64,000 bases of DNA from contig QJPP01001907.1 of the NCBI GenBank assembly GCA_003996215.1, positions 310,001-374,000 on the forward strand. Direction: 5' to 3'. The notes under the pieces were generated by a model that searched no databases, was not told the origin of the DNA, and saw only the letters and a list, made by a program, of their open reading frames with translations. Made by a program: the position numbers and the translations under genes. Source of the stretch: Jaltomata sinuosa. Taxonomy: Eukaryota; Streptophyta; Magnoliopsida; Solanales; Solanaceae. The first letter of the stretch is position 1. Every line of letters starts with the position of its first letter. Positions 1 through 11,900 of the stretch are shown here, in pieces.

Positions 1-7
1 CTTGTGC

Positions 8-1646
8 ATGCCCAGTACAAGGATTCAAGGCAATGCCCTAATTTCATTTGATCTGGAACTCCCAAGAACTCTGAGAAACATGGTTAATGAGGAGTTTTCA
101 AGACACCTGAAGAGGCCACAACTCGGATGTTGGCCGAAGAACAGCTAAAGTAGCAGGCAAAAAAAGAGGCAAAAATCATGCATGATGCTCAGGTCACCGT
201 AGACCTAGCAAACTAAAATGTTGCAGCTAAACAAGCAAGGCAAGAAAGGCAGGAAGCTTCTCGTCAAGCCGCACTAAATGCTCAAGCTCCAAGTGATGAG
301 GCAGCCCGATGTAATATACATCAAGATCTGGTTGGTCTGAGAGGGACTAGGGGTCGCCATCCTCAAAAACCCCAACACATCCCTTGGTACAATCTTGATG
401 ATGATGATGTTAAGGACACTGGGACAGCAAGCCCCATTGTATTGTTATTGCTACCTGTTAGTACAAAGTTTGATATTATAAGCACTATGATTCAGCTGCT
501 GAATCTGAAGGGATTATTTGCTGGTAAGCCCACTAATGATGTGAACTTGCAGTTGAAGAACTTTGTGAGGATTTTCAAGGCTTACAACCTTCCAGGGGTA
601 GATCAAGATGCTATAATATTGCGGCTCTTTCCATTCTCTTTGACTGGAGAAGCAATACTTTGGCTTGCAAAACTACCTGATACTTCAATATACACATGGC
701 TGGAACTGAAGAGTTAGTTTTAGGAGACGTTCTGCCCCCCATAAAGGATGTTGAAGCTAAAGCAAGAGGTCTATAATTTCAAGTAGCTTCGCATGGAGGC
801 CCTGTATGAAACATGTCTTAGGTTCAATAAGAAGCTAAAACTGGTACAAAATCACAGAATCCATGTGGATCATTTGATGTAGATTTTCTACACAGCACTA
901 AATGCAAATACCAAGGCAGTAGCTAGTACAGTCACTGGAGGAGCGTTCATGTAAAATATTTACATTGATGCTTCTGAGATGCTTGATAAAGTCACAAAGA
1001 TTAATAGGGCCTGGCATACGAGAAAGGCTGGGAGCTTGGCAGGAACTTATGTAGTTGGGACATCCATTCACCATCAGGAACTACAGGAGATTAGAAAGGA
1101 TTTTGCAGAGTTAAAAACAACTGTAGATCTGATTGGGAAACAAATTCTCACTAATGGAGCAGAGAAGGTAAATGTTGTAGGTTCATAAGTTAAAGCACTA
1201 AGACAATATGGGCACGAATTTGATAAAGAAGCTAATTATCTGAATGATCAAGTGGTGGGTTTCCGAGCCAATGGTCAAGGAAATTAAGGTTGGAATAGAG
1301 ATAGAGATGACAACTACAACTAGTCTGCCTATAGAGATAGGAATAGGGGTAAACAAGGATAGTGACTGGGACAAGAGGGATGGCAACAAGAATAATAGAA
1401 GTAGCTTGTATGTCTTTCCTAGTAATCGTGAAGCAGGATCTGATTAGCTAACTATCAAAGAGATGATTGTCATGGTATTGCAGAAGGTGAATTCGACTGA
1501 TGGTAATTTGAAAAAGATGTATGCTGACATTACAGGCATGAAATGGAAAGTAGAGTCGTATGTTTTTGCTATCAAGCAAATGGAGAAACACATAAGTCAG
1601 TTGTCCTTAACCTTGAATCTGCGTCAGAAGAGAACACTTCCCTAGT
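8..1646 (+). pseudogene. gag of element A (Athila-type), broken
   Basis: Gag packages element RNA into cytoplasmic particles. The start at base 8 reads MPSTRIQGNALISFD and matches the gag start of element C at 50801. The frame stops near base 150. The conserved gag core is open at 442-717: it reads MIQLLNLKGLFAG, then an LRLFPFSLTGEA-like stretch (here ILRLFPFSLTGEA) and a WLAKLPD motif. Stops follow at 716 and again near 950. A basic Asn/Arg/Asp-rich nucleic-acid-binding stretch is recognisable at about 1260-1400. The last piece (1463-1645) matches the C-terminal gag segment of element C. At least five stops or frame changes rule out function. Confidence 0.85.
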
Positions 1647-1679
1647 AATACAGTCCAGAATCTGAAAAATGATGAGCAT

Positions 1680-4600
1680 TGCATGGTGGTGACCACTCAA
1701 AGCGAGAAATAGACTATTGATCCTCCTATTCCCATAGTTCTTGATAAGCCGACCGAGCCTAAAAAAGATGATACAGAAATTATGGTCGATTTAGAGGAAA
1801 AGGGTGGTAATGAAAGTTCAATTCAGAAGAAGACCAAAGACACCAATGAGAAGAATGAAGATCTTCCACAGGTATTGAAATCCATACCATTACCTCCTCC
1901 ACCTTACCCACAGAGATTGATCAAGAAGGCTGAGAAAGGTAAAAATCGCAAGTTTATCTCTATGCTGAAACAACTTTCAGTGAATATTTCATTTGTTAAA
2001 GCATTGGAGAAGATGTCTGGGTATGCAAAGTTCATGAAGGATCTGGTGACGAAGAAGAGAACTATAAGTTTTGAGCCTACTGATAAATTGCACCACTATA
2101 TTTCAATAGCTTCTCGTTCTTTGGTACAGAAAAAGAAAGACCCTGGAGCTTTTACTATCCCTTGCACGATTGGAGCTTTTTATTTTGTGAAAGCATTGTG
2201 TGATCTGGGTGCTAGTATAAATTTGATGCCACTAGCAGTGTTCAAGCAGTTGGGCCTGGGTTCCCCCAAACTGACTACAATGCGGCTTCTTATGGAAGAT
2301 CGTACAGTGAAAAGACTAGTGGGGATTCTCTATGATGTACTTATGAAAGTTTACACTTTCATCTTTCCTACAGACTTTATGATTCTTGACTGTGAGGTAT
2401 ATTCTGAGGTTCCCATTATCTTTGGATGCCCATTCCTTGCCAATGGATGCACTTTGGTTGACTTAGAGACGGAGTAGATAAAACTCAGACTTAATGATAA
2501 GGTGGTTACTTTCAATGTCTGCCAATATATGAAACATCATGATAAGATATGCCTAGAATGGGTTATAGATGTGGTTGATGAGGAGCAGCTAGTAGTGCCT
2601 ATTGAAGAGATACTTGGTGTTGAAGCACTTGCAGATGTTATCATGAATTTAGATGGAGAGGATATTTATGAGTATGATGATATGGTAGAAGCAATTGCCG
2701 GTATGGGGTCTTACACTTATGCTCCAAAGAAGCTTGATTTGGACCTGAAGAATTAATAGACCCCACAATCAAGACCATATATTGAGGAGCCTCCAGTGTT
2801 GGAGCTCAAGGAACTTCCTTCCCACCTCCAGTATGTGTTCTTAGGAGCTAATGATACCTTGCCAGTTATTATTAGATCAGACCTAAATAAAGGGCAGGTC
2901 GAAGCTCTGGTTTCTATTCTGAGAAAGTTCAAGAGGGCCATTGGTTGGTCCATTACTGACATTATTGGGATTTTGCCTGGAATTTACATGCATAAAATTC
3001 AGCTTGAGCCAGATTGCATTCTGAGTATAGAGCTCTAGCGTAGGTTAAATCAGCCCATGCAAGAGGTTGTCAAAAAGGAGATCATCAAGTGGCTAGATAC
3101 AAGCGTGGTTTACCCTATTGTAGACAACAAATGGGTGAGCCCGGTTCAGTGTGTACCTAAAAAGAGTGGAATCACTGTGGTTCCAAATGCTAAGAATGAG
3201 TTAATTCCAGTGAGGCTAGTCACAGGTTGTCATATATGCATGGACTACATAAATTTGAATGCTTGGACAGAGAAAGACAATTTTCCAATACTGTTCATGG
3301 ATTAGATATTAGACGATCTTGCTGATAGGGAATGGTATTGTTTTGTTGATGGTTATTTAGGATATAATCAGATCTCAATTGCTCCTAAAGACTATGAGAA
3401 GACCAATTTCACCTGTCCATATGTGATGTTTGCTTTCAAGAGGATGCCATTTGGGTTATGCAATGCGCCAGAGACATTTCAGCGATGTATGATGTCAATT
3501 TTCTAAGATATGGTAGAGGAAACTATTAAGGTGTTCATGGATGATTTTTCTGTGGTTGGTGACTCTTTTGATGATTGCCTGGACCATCTGAGCTATGTGT
3601 TAAAAAGATGTGAAGAGTGCACCCTAGTGCTGAATTAGGAAAAGTGTCACTTTATGGTCAAAGAGGGCATAGTGCTTGGCCACCGAATCTCCACGAAGGG
3701 TATTGAGGTCGACAGAGCAAAGATATAGGTGATCAAAAAGATGCCTTCTCTAGTTTCTATAAAGGGTATCCGAAGCTTTTTGGGACATGCTGGTTTCTAT
3801 CAAAGGTTCATAAAGGACTTCTTTAAAATTTCACATCCCTTGTGCATATTATTGGAGAAGGAAGTGAAGTTTGTTTTTGATGATGCTTGTCTAAAGGCAT
3901 TTGAATGCCTTAAGAAAAAGTTGATCTTCGCGCCCATTATTGTTTCACCTGATTGGTCTCAGCCTTTTAAGGTTATGTGAGATGCTAGTGGAGTGGCGCT
4001 AGGAGTAATCCTAGGCCAAAGACGTTAAATGATTCTTCATCCCATCTACTATGCTAGTAAAGCACTTAATCTTGCTCAAAAGAACTATACTATGAAAGAA
4101 TAAGAGTTGTTTGTTGTGGTCTTTGCATTCGAGAAATTTAGATCTTATTTGCTTGGTACTAAGGTGACTCTACACACTGACCATGAATCTCTTAGGTACC
4201 TCATGGAAAAGAAGGATGCTAAGCCTAGATTGATTAGATAGGTATTGCTTCTACAAGAATTTGACTTTGAAGTCAAGGACCGAGAGGGTACAGAAAATCA
4301 GGTAGCAGATCACTTGTAAAGATTGGAGGAAGAAGCCATGTTGAAGCTTAATGATGAGCAAGATATTGATGATTAGTTCCCAGACGAGCAAGTATTAGCC
4401 ACCTCCAAAGATCTGATTCCATGGTTTGCAGACTTTGATAACTATTTGGCAAGTGATGTGGTACCTCCTGATATGTATGTCCACCAGCGAAGAAAGTTCA
4501 TGTCTGATGTTAAAAAATTCTTCTGGGAGGAGCCATTCTTGTTTCGAGTATGTGCTAACACCATGATCCATAGATGTGTGCCTGAAGCTGAAATGATGGA

Positions 4601-5731
4601 GATATTAGAGGCTTCCCATTTATTCCCTATTGGGGGGAATCATAGTGGTATCTTAAACGCTCATAAGATCTTACAATGCGGCTACTATTGGCCGACCATC
4701 CACAAGGATGCCCATGATTTTTCTAAGGCTTATAGTAGGTGTCAGATAGAAGGTGGTATATCAAGGAGGCATGAGCTGCCTCTTACTCCTATCCTCGTGG
4801 TTGAACTATTTGATGTGTGGTATATTGACTTCATAGGTGCTTTTATGATGTCAAATAGGATGACGTACATATTTGTGGCTGTTGAATACGTATCTAAGTG
4901 GGTAGAGGCATTTGCGCTTCCTAGTAATGAAGGCAGCTGTGTCACACCATTCTTGAAAAAGAACATATTTTCCAGATTTGGAAAACCACGGGCGATTATA
5001 AGTGATGGAGGCTCTCACTTTTGCAATAAGTTATTTTGTTCTTTGCTTGAGAATTATGGAGTGAAACACAAGGTTGCAACCCCCTATCATCCTCAGACTA
5101 GTGGAAAAGTTGAGGTTTCCAACCGGATATAAAGTCAATCCTGTCAAAGACTGTGAATGCGAATAGGATGGATTGGTCTAGGAAACTATATGATGCTTTA
5201 TGGGGGTACCGAACTGCATACAAAACACCAATAGGTATGTCACCATATCATCTTGTGTTTGGGAAAGCATGACATCTACCTGTTGAGCTTGATCATAAGG
5301 TCATGTGGGCATTGAAGAAGTTAAATTTAGACTGGTCTAGAGCATCATTTCAGCAGCTTGGGAAGTTGAATGATTTAGAGGAATTTTGCCTCAATGCCTA
5401 TGATAGTTCAGCCTTGTACAAACAAAAGATGAAATTGTATCATGACTAGAAGATTGAGAAGAGAGTTTTTTCACCAGGTGATTTGGTTCTACTGTTCAAT
5501 TCCAGACTTTGCTTGTTTCCATGCAAGTTGAAGTCCAAATAGATTGGACCATTCAAAGTGGTATAAGCGTTCCCACATGGTGCCGTAGAGTTTGAAAATC
5601 ATGTGGTTAAGAGGTTCAAAGAAAATAGTCAGCGCATCAAGGCATATTTGGGGATTGCAGAGGAGCTTAAAGCCATTGAGGTTTGGACCCTTGGTGAATT
5701 CTTAGTAACCAAGGAACTTGATGAAGTTTGA
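1680..5731 (+). pseudogene. pol of element A: protease, RT, RNase H, integrase (Athila-type), broken
   Basis: The polyprotein would process itself, copy the RNA and integrate the cDNA. The protease motif ALCDLGASINLMPL lies at about 2190-2230. The reverse transcriptase spans about 3050-3720, with the catalytic VFMDD at 3531-3545 intact. RNase H starts at DASGVALG (about 3981) and contains LHTDHESLRYL. The integrase zinc-binding region (about 4600-4745) has lost one cysteine of its HHCC set. The integrase core retains the two Asp motifs (YIDFIGAF and ISDGGSHF), but the third catalytic residue, Glu in the NRE motif, is destroyed by an indel at about 5125. In-frame stops lie at about 3303, 3502, 3635, 3727, 4101, 4240, 4317 and 4373. 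The reading frame ends at 5731, inside a repeat unit. Confidence 0.9.
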
Positions 5732-5883
5732 GTAATAAAGTGACCTGCATCGTGCCGCGATGTTAAATTAGGCCTTGCATGGGAGCCAACCCATGAGGGA
5801 ACTTGATAAAGTCTAAGTAGTCAAGTGATCTGCTTCGTGTCGCGACGTGAAATCAAGCGCTGCTTCGGAGGTAACCCAAGGAT
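5713..5883 (+). repeat. Two tandem ~85-bp units overlapping the pol stop of element A
   Basis: Unit 1 starts at about 5713 and unit 2 at about 5797. Each reads roughly ggaacttgatgaagt, then a GC-rich self-complementary core (CATCG-TGCCG-CGATG in unit 1), then an AAAT run and a gggag..aaccca tail. The pol stop codon lies within the first unit. Homologous units sit in the same position in element C (24590-24790, other strand), so this is a family feature and not chance. Confidence 0.8.
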
Positions 5884-5959
5884 AATGTTTGTTATGTGTG
5901 CAGGAATAAGTGAAGGATAGGTTCTGGAAAATATAAACTCAGAAAAAGAGGTAAGGTTC

Positions 5960-6300
5960 CACGAGCAAGGTTCACGGATTGTGGATTAATCCACGAGTCG
6001 TAGACCCTACTCGTGAAATCCATGTGAAAATTAGCCAAGTGTAGAGTAGAATCTATGACCAAGTTCCACAACTCGTGGTTAAAACCACAATCCGTGGTTT
6101 CTGGTCGTATAAATCAAAGGAATTTGTCTATCTGCAGGACAGGTTCCACGAGCCAATTCAACGAACCGTGATTCTAATCATGAGTCGTGGTTTTGGCTCA
6201 TAATAATCAGACAAAGAAATGGGTGGAAGGACTTGTTCCACGAGCTTGTTCTATGAACTGTGGTTCAATCCATGACTCATGAACTTGGCTACAGATGCTA
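5960..6300 (+). repeat. Degenerate minisatellite with CCACGA..CGTGG palindromes
   Basis: The phrase gttccacgagc returns at about 5965, 6063 (as gttccacaac), 6143 and 6235. Each copy is followed by a complementary cgtgg or ctgtgg half. The period is about 80-100 bp and imperfect. The same motif family appears in the LTR of A, twice in the 3' region of C, and in the LTR of C. Its function is unknown to me. Confidence 0.7.
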
Positions 6301-6454
6301 CATCATCGGCCCTATCTTCACCACCGAACACCAGTGCATAGGCTCCATAGGTATATTCCTGCCTCCCTACGTAGTTACTTTTCTTTGTGCATTGAGGACA
6401 ATGTGCATTGATTTTTAGTGGGGTGGGGGCAACAGTCATCCATATTTTGATGGG

Positions 6455-6545
6455 TATCTTGGCAAAGTCTGAGTAGCCAAGACACCCGCGTCATGCTGCG
6501 ACGTTAAATGAAGCGCTCCTTGGGAGGCAACCCAAAGAGGGTACC
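6455..6545 (+). repeat. Third copy of the post-pol repeat unit of element A
   Basis: This reads ggtatcttggcaaagtctga, then a CGTC-ATGCTGC-GACG core, then gttaaatgaagcgc and ggcaacccaa. It is the same unit as at 5713-5883, displaced by about 570 bases of untranslated sequence. The core keeps its ability to pair although its bases differ from the other copies. Confidence 0.75.
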
Positions 6546-7376
6546 ACTGAGTATCCAAGTCTGTGGGGTTTCTTGTGGTCTTCTTTCCCCATGGACCTTT
6601 ATTTCTGTTGGGGGTGGATTTTATGGAGGTAAGTTAGAAGTATGGGATATGAAAAGAAAAGGTTAGTGATTAAAAAGAAAGATAACGGGTGTGGTGCATG
6701 TGTTAAAAGAAAAAAAGGAAAAAAATTATATGATGAAAAAGAAGTTGATTTGAAATAAAAGTTGTACCCGTCGCTTGATAAAAAAGAGATAAAAAGGGAG
6801 AAAAAGGGAGGAAAAGAGTTGGTCTATTGAGTGGAAGAAAAATAGCATAGTGTCAAGGAGGGCATAGTCACTATTTCCAAAATATACCATACCCATCCCA
6901 TAACCTACATTACAAGCTGAGTAAAGTCCTATAGTGATCCTAGAACAACTGTTCAAAAACCGAGGCATAAAAAATAAGGGTAAGCCTAAGGTATTGTGCA
7001 TGCATTACTTGAACTTATTTGTGAGTGTGAGTGTTTTATTTCTATCCCAGATATTGAATAATTTACTGTGATTGGGACTTCTTTGTAGTGAGAGCACTAG
7101 AGTACCGTTGATTGCTGATTATTAGGGTAAGTGTCATATGTGTATGTTATGTCATCTACTGATATCGTAATGTCATTCATGGATCCTCTTATATTGTCTT
7201 GATATATGAAACTTGTGCACTTGTTTTGTACAGAAAAGGAGGGGGTATCTGTTATGAGCTGAATTGCTTGAATTATATGAGTGTCATAGTTCCTAGTTTT
7301 CTTTTACCAAAGAGTCATGCTAGAATAGTTTTATTTTATCCCTTGAGGACAATCAACGGTTTTAAGTTGAGGGTGT
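6546..7376 (+). other. 3' untranslated region of element A up to the LTR
   Basis: No reading frame resembling a protein is seen. The stretch is A/G-rich at 6640-6850. It ends in a weak purine-rich tract (ttaagttgagggtg, 7362-7375) just before the LTR, the expected place for second-strand priming. Another purine-rich segment with a run of G lies at about 6416-6430. Confidence 0.6.
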
Positions 7377-7599
7377 TGATGTGTCGTCGTTTTGCGGCAC
7401 TTTCAATGCTTAATACGTGGAATTGGAGCATGTTGTTTAGCATTTTTTAGTAGTTTTGATGTGTTTTTTATGTATTGTGCAGGAAAACATGGTTCGGAGA
7501 CTAAGTACAGAAAAAAACTGCAAATTTGGCTGAAACTGCATCCACTAATAGTGGAAGTCATTCTTGGAAAGAGTACTGTAGATGGTGCCTGAAGCATGA

Positions 7600-7950
7600 G
7601 TTCTATGAGAGATTTCCACAAACCGTGGACCTATTCACTAGTCATAATTCCTGTTCGTGGAACCTAATTAGAGGAGCAGAAAAAGGTCTAAGATTCGCAA
7701 GGCCACTCCACGTGTCATGATTCATTCCATGAGTCGTAGATGGCACGCATGGAAAAGAAGCTGCAAGATGACAAACACCCTGAGTCCCATTAGGCCAATC
7801 CATGACCCATAATCAATCCACAAACCATAGAATGAACTCGTGGAAGTGAACCTGCAACATGACAAAAGCTCTAAGTTTCATGAGGAACTTTGACGATCCG
7901 TAGAAGTTTCCATGGATCGTAGACTGTGTCCGTGGAAGTTGCCAACTCCA
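7600..7950 (+). repeat. CCACGA/CGTGG motif array inside the LTR of A
   Basis: Repeated half-palindromes (ttccacaaaccgtgg, tccatgagtcgtag, tccgtggaag) occur with similar spacers such as ctgcaa(c/g)atgacaaa at about 7760 and 7850. It lies upstream of the TATA box, so it is in the U3 regulatory part of the LTR. Confidence 0.65.
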
Positions 7951-7987
7951 GTTTTCCTTATTTACTTAGGATAGGGTTTTTTATGTC

Positions 7988-7995
7988 TATAAATA
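7988..7995 (+). promoter_or_regulatory. TATA box of the LTR of A
   Basis: TATAAATA lies in tctataaatacc, about 610 bases into the LTR. This suits a pol II start near 8020. The homologous stretch is deleted from the LTR of element C. Confidence 0.6.
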
Positions 7996-8904
7996 CCTTT
8001 CCTAGGTTTTCTTTTATGTTTTATGCCCGATATTTTGTAGGAAACATATTCGTAAACTATTGGTATTGAGAGATTAACACATTCATAGTTCTTGATTCTT
8101 GATTTCTTCTTCAATTATTCAAGTTTTCGGATTTCTTTACTTCTTCTTGTAAGTATATGATCATGAATACTTAAAAACTTTTGATTGTTTACTTATGAAC
8201 ATAAGTAGCTAAATCCACAACTAGGGTTGTGGGAACCATGAAAGATTAACAAAGTAGGCAAAGTACTTACCAATTCTAGGACGGTATTTATGCATGTATT
8301 GTTCTTCCCTTCGCTTTGATTGCTTTTTAACGACTACAAACATTAGAACTTGCGTTATTCTTACTTGCCAGACCAAGGAGGTAACGAATGGTAAAAGGTT
8401 TGGTTACATTGGAGATGTGAGGCCATCAACCCTTATCTAATAGATTGACCTTGTCCGAGAATAGCTAATTTGTGATCAAAGGTAAGGGTTAGTAAAGTAT
8501 ACACTCGTAGATGGACCAAGTTGCGTGGTGAAATTCATCTATCTAGGTGACCAACCATTTAGGTGAACCTAACTTACTGATCTTTCATGCTAAGCACCAG
8601 AATAGATTGCTAGTACAACGCCTACAGCGTTATGAACTCATGGAGAACACCATCCTAATCCATCTTCTCTCTGCGTCACAATAATATTAATACTTGCTGA
8701 TTACTGGTTACTTAATAATTTACAAACATTAATTGTTCCTTAACCCCCACCCCCAGGGAAAAAAGCTGGCTAAGAGCGCGAATACACAAAGTTGAACGAG
8801 ATCCTACAATATTCCCTGTGGGATCGACCGTAACTTTAGTTAGGTTCTATATTTGAATAACGACCGCTTAATGCTTCTTTTGGAGGTGTAATTTGGGCGT
8901 ATCA

Positions 8905-11900
8905 AACCTCATCACACCATTCATGGGCGACACATGAAGGAACACTCAATCTCTAACCATAAACTCCAATTCACAAAATCTTCAGTCGGGATAGCTCTTC
9001 TACCTGCTCTGAGCTATACAGAGTCTCTCCTGAATCACCCATACTTTATCATGGAATCATACAACAAGTCATTACCCTAAGACCTAACCTCGATAGCATC
9101 AAACCAACCCATTGAAGACCTACACCTTCTACCATACAATGCAGCAAATAGAACCATCTGAATACTCGAATGGTAGCTATTATTATACGCGAGCTCTGCC
9201 AAAGATATGAAGTAGTCCCACTGACCTCCCAAATCAATAACACATGCTCAAAGCATATTCTCTTGGACCTGAATAGTCCGTTCAGACTAACCAATAGTCT
9301 GCGTGTGAAAATATATGCTAAGCTCAACTCGGGAACCTGACTCATTCTGAATCAACCTCCAAAAACACAACGTAAACTGATTACCACAGTCAAAAATGAT
9401 AGAAACAAGCACCCTATGCAAACAGACAATCTCCCGAATGTATATCTAAGCCAGCCTCTCTAACTGTATGAAGTTTGAATAGACATAAAGTGAGTAGACT
9501 TGGTCAACCTATCAATGATGACCTAAATAGCATCAAATATTTGAAAATTACGTGCCAAACTTACCACAAAGTCCATAGCTATAAGCTGGTGCTCATACTT
9601 TACCTACTGACAATTTAAGCACCTAGACACAAACATTGCAATATCCTGCTTCATCCCACACCACCAGTAGTGTTGCCTCAAGTCATGGTACATCTTTGCT
9701 ACCCAAAATGGATTGAATATCTAGAACAATGGGCCTTCTCTGTAAACAACCTAACAAAATCTCTTACTCTAGGAATACAGATACGACCCGCAATCCTTAA
9801 ATTCCCTCTGGATCTAAGGTCGACTTCCTAGCCTCGCCACTCAATAAATTATCCCAAATCATCCTCAATATCATATCCTCGAACTGTTATGCCCGAACCT
9901 GCCCCAACACTATAGACCTAGCATCCACATAAGAAAATACCTGCTCGAGCTTTGAAATATAAAGTCAAACCAACCTATTGTCTAAGGACTGGATGTCCAA
10001 AGCTAAAGGTCACTCCTCTACCACTTGAAATACCAAAATTCCCCATACTCATTGCCTTCTGGCTCAAGGCATCTGTCACCATATTTTCCTTTCCCGGATG
10101 ATAGAGAATCAATATGTCATAGTCCTTAAGCAACTCCAACCACCTTTGCTATCTTAAATTAAGGTCCTTATGGTTGAAAAGGTCCTAAAGACTACGATGT
10201 TTGCTGAAGATCTAACAATTATCCCCATATAGATAGTGCCTCCAAATCTTCAATGTAAAGACTATCGTCGATAGCTCCAAGTCATGAGCAGAGTAGTTCT
10301 TCTGGTGAACCTACAACTGCCTGGAAGCATTTGCAATAACTCTTCCCTGCTGTATCAACACACAACCTAAACCAACCCTAGAAGAATTATAATAGATCAT
10401 AAACCCCTGGACCTCGATAAAAAGAGTTAGAATCAACACTGAAGTTAGTAAGGCTTTGAGCTTCAAAAAGCTTGCCTCACACTCATCGGACCACTGGAAA
10501 GGGACATTCTTCTGAGTCAATCTAGTCAAAGGTGTTGCAACAGAAAAAAATCCCTCAAAAAACCGCATGTAGTAACCTATTAACCTAACAAAATGGTGAA
10601 CCTCAGTAGGAGAAGTAGGCCTTGCCCAATCACAAATTGCCTCAATCTTTGCTAGATCCACCATAATTTCATCCTTGGACACCACATGCCCCAACAATTC
10701 CATCGACTCAAGCCAAAACTCACACTTAGAGAACTTGGCATACAACTGCTGATCCTGCAAAGTCTGAAGCACAACACTCAAATGTTTCTCTTGCTCCTCC
10801 ATACTTCTCGAGTAGACTAAGATGTCATCGATGAACACTAACAAATGATTCTAAATAGGCCTTGAACACACTGTTCATCAACTGTATAAATGTTGCTGGG
10901 TATTAGTCAAACCAAATGGCATAACTAGAAACTCATAGTGGCCATAATGAGTCCTAAAAGCAGTCTTTGCATTGTCCACCGTCCTGATCCATTACTAGTG
11001 GTAGCCTGACCTCAAATCTATCTTAGAAAACCTGGTTGCACAATGTAGCTGGCCAAACAAGTCATCAAAACATGGCATTGGATAGTTGTTCTTAATAATC
11101 ACCTTATTCAGCTGCCTGTACTCAATACACATCCGCAAGGTACCATTCTTCTTCTTTACAAACAGAACAGGAGAACCCTACGGAGATACACTATGCTTGA
11201 TAAACCCCTTACTCAGAAGATCCTGAAGTTGCTCATTTAACTCCCTCAACTCAGCTGATGCCATCCTATATGGTAGAGTAGAAATGGGTTGAGTGCCCAA
11301 CTCAAGATCAACACCGAAGTTAAAGATCAAGCAGAAGACTATGTAAATCAATAGAAAGCACATCTAAATACTCGCAAACCACAGGAACAGATTCAAGTGA
11401 AGAAATGTCAGCACTAGTATCACGAACATAAACAAGATAGGCAAAACACCCATTTCTAACAAACCTCTACACCCTTCGAAATGATATAACTCCACTCGGC
11501 ACATGGCAATCGGTACCCTTCTACACAATTGGGGGGATACCATGAATATGCAAGGTAACAGTCTTGGCAAAAGAATCTAAGACTGCATAATAAGGAGATT
11601 GACAATCCATGCCTAGAATCATGTCAAAATAAACCATATCTAGGATAACTGGGTGTACCCACATGTCATACCCCAAGATAGTCACAACATATGATAGATA
11701 CACTCGATCCACTACTAAAGAATCATCTACTGGAGTAGCTACACACATAGGCATAGGCAAAGACTCATTTAATAACTCCAGACAAGTAGCAAAGTAAGCA
11801 GACACATAAGAATATGTAGACCTGAATCAAATAATGCAGAAGGTGGCTGATGAGAATTTGAGATTGTACCTATAATGAGGGAATCTGAAGCCTCCACCTC

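Larger units (their letters stand above)
1..8904 (+). mobile_element. Element A: Athila-type Ty3/gypsy retrotransposon, 3' part, degenerate
   Basis: The order is gag, protease, reverse transcriptase, RNase H, integrase, long repeat-rich 3' untranslated region and 3' LTR. Gag core, FMDD reverse transcriptase and integrase all resemble the Athila branch of plant Ty3/gypsy elements. The 5' LTR and primer site lie left of the window: base 8 is already the gag start codon. The element ends in a canonical CA at 8904, directly against the integrase reading frame of element B, so A is inserted in B. Many stops and frameshifts show it is inactive. It shares its layout with element C on the other strand, which helps to set its boundaries. 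Confidence 0.88.
7377..8904 (+). repeat. 3' LTR of element A
   Basis: It starts TGATGTGT and ends GGGCGTATCA, a canonical TG..CA pair. Both ends align with the LTR of element C on the other strand (50933-51945). This copy is 1528 bp and C's is 1013 bp, so C carries deletions. The boundaries are supported by the primer site next to C's LTR, and by element B's integrase frame resuming immediately after 8904. Confidence 0.88.

Noticed and set aside
7080..7092. ttgtagtg as a possible right end of a CACTA element
   Set aside because: It lies in the 3' UTR of element A, lacks subterminal repeats and the caag extension, and is left of the only CACTA start.
9049..9345. 98-codon minus-strand frame
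   Set aside because: It is a shadow of the integrase of B, whose true frame in this stretch reads RVELSIYFHTQT with stops.
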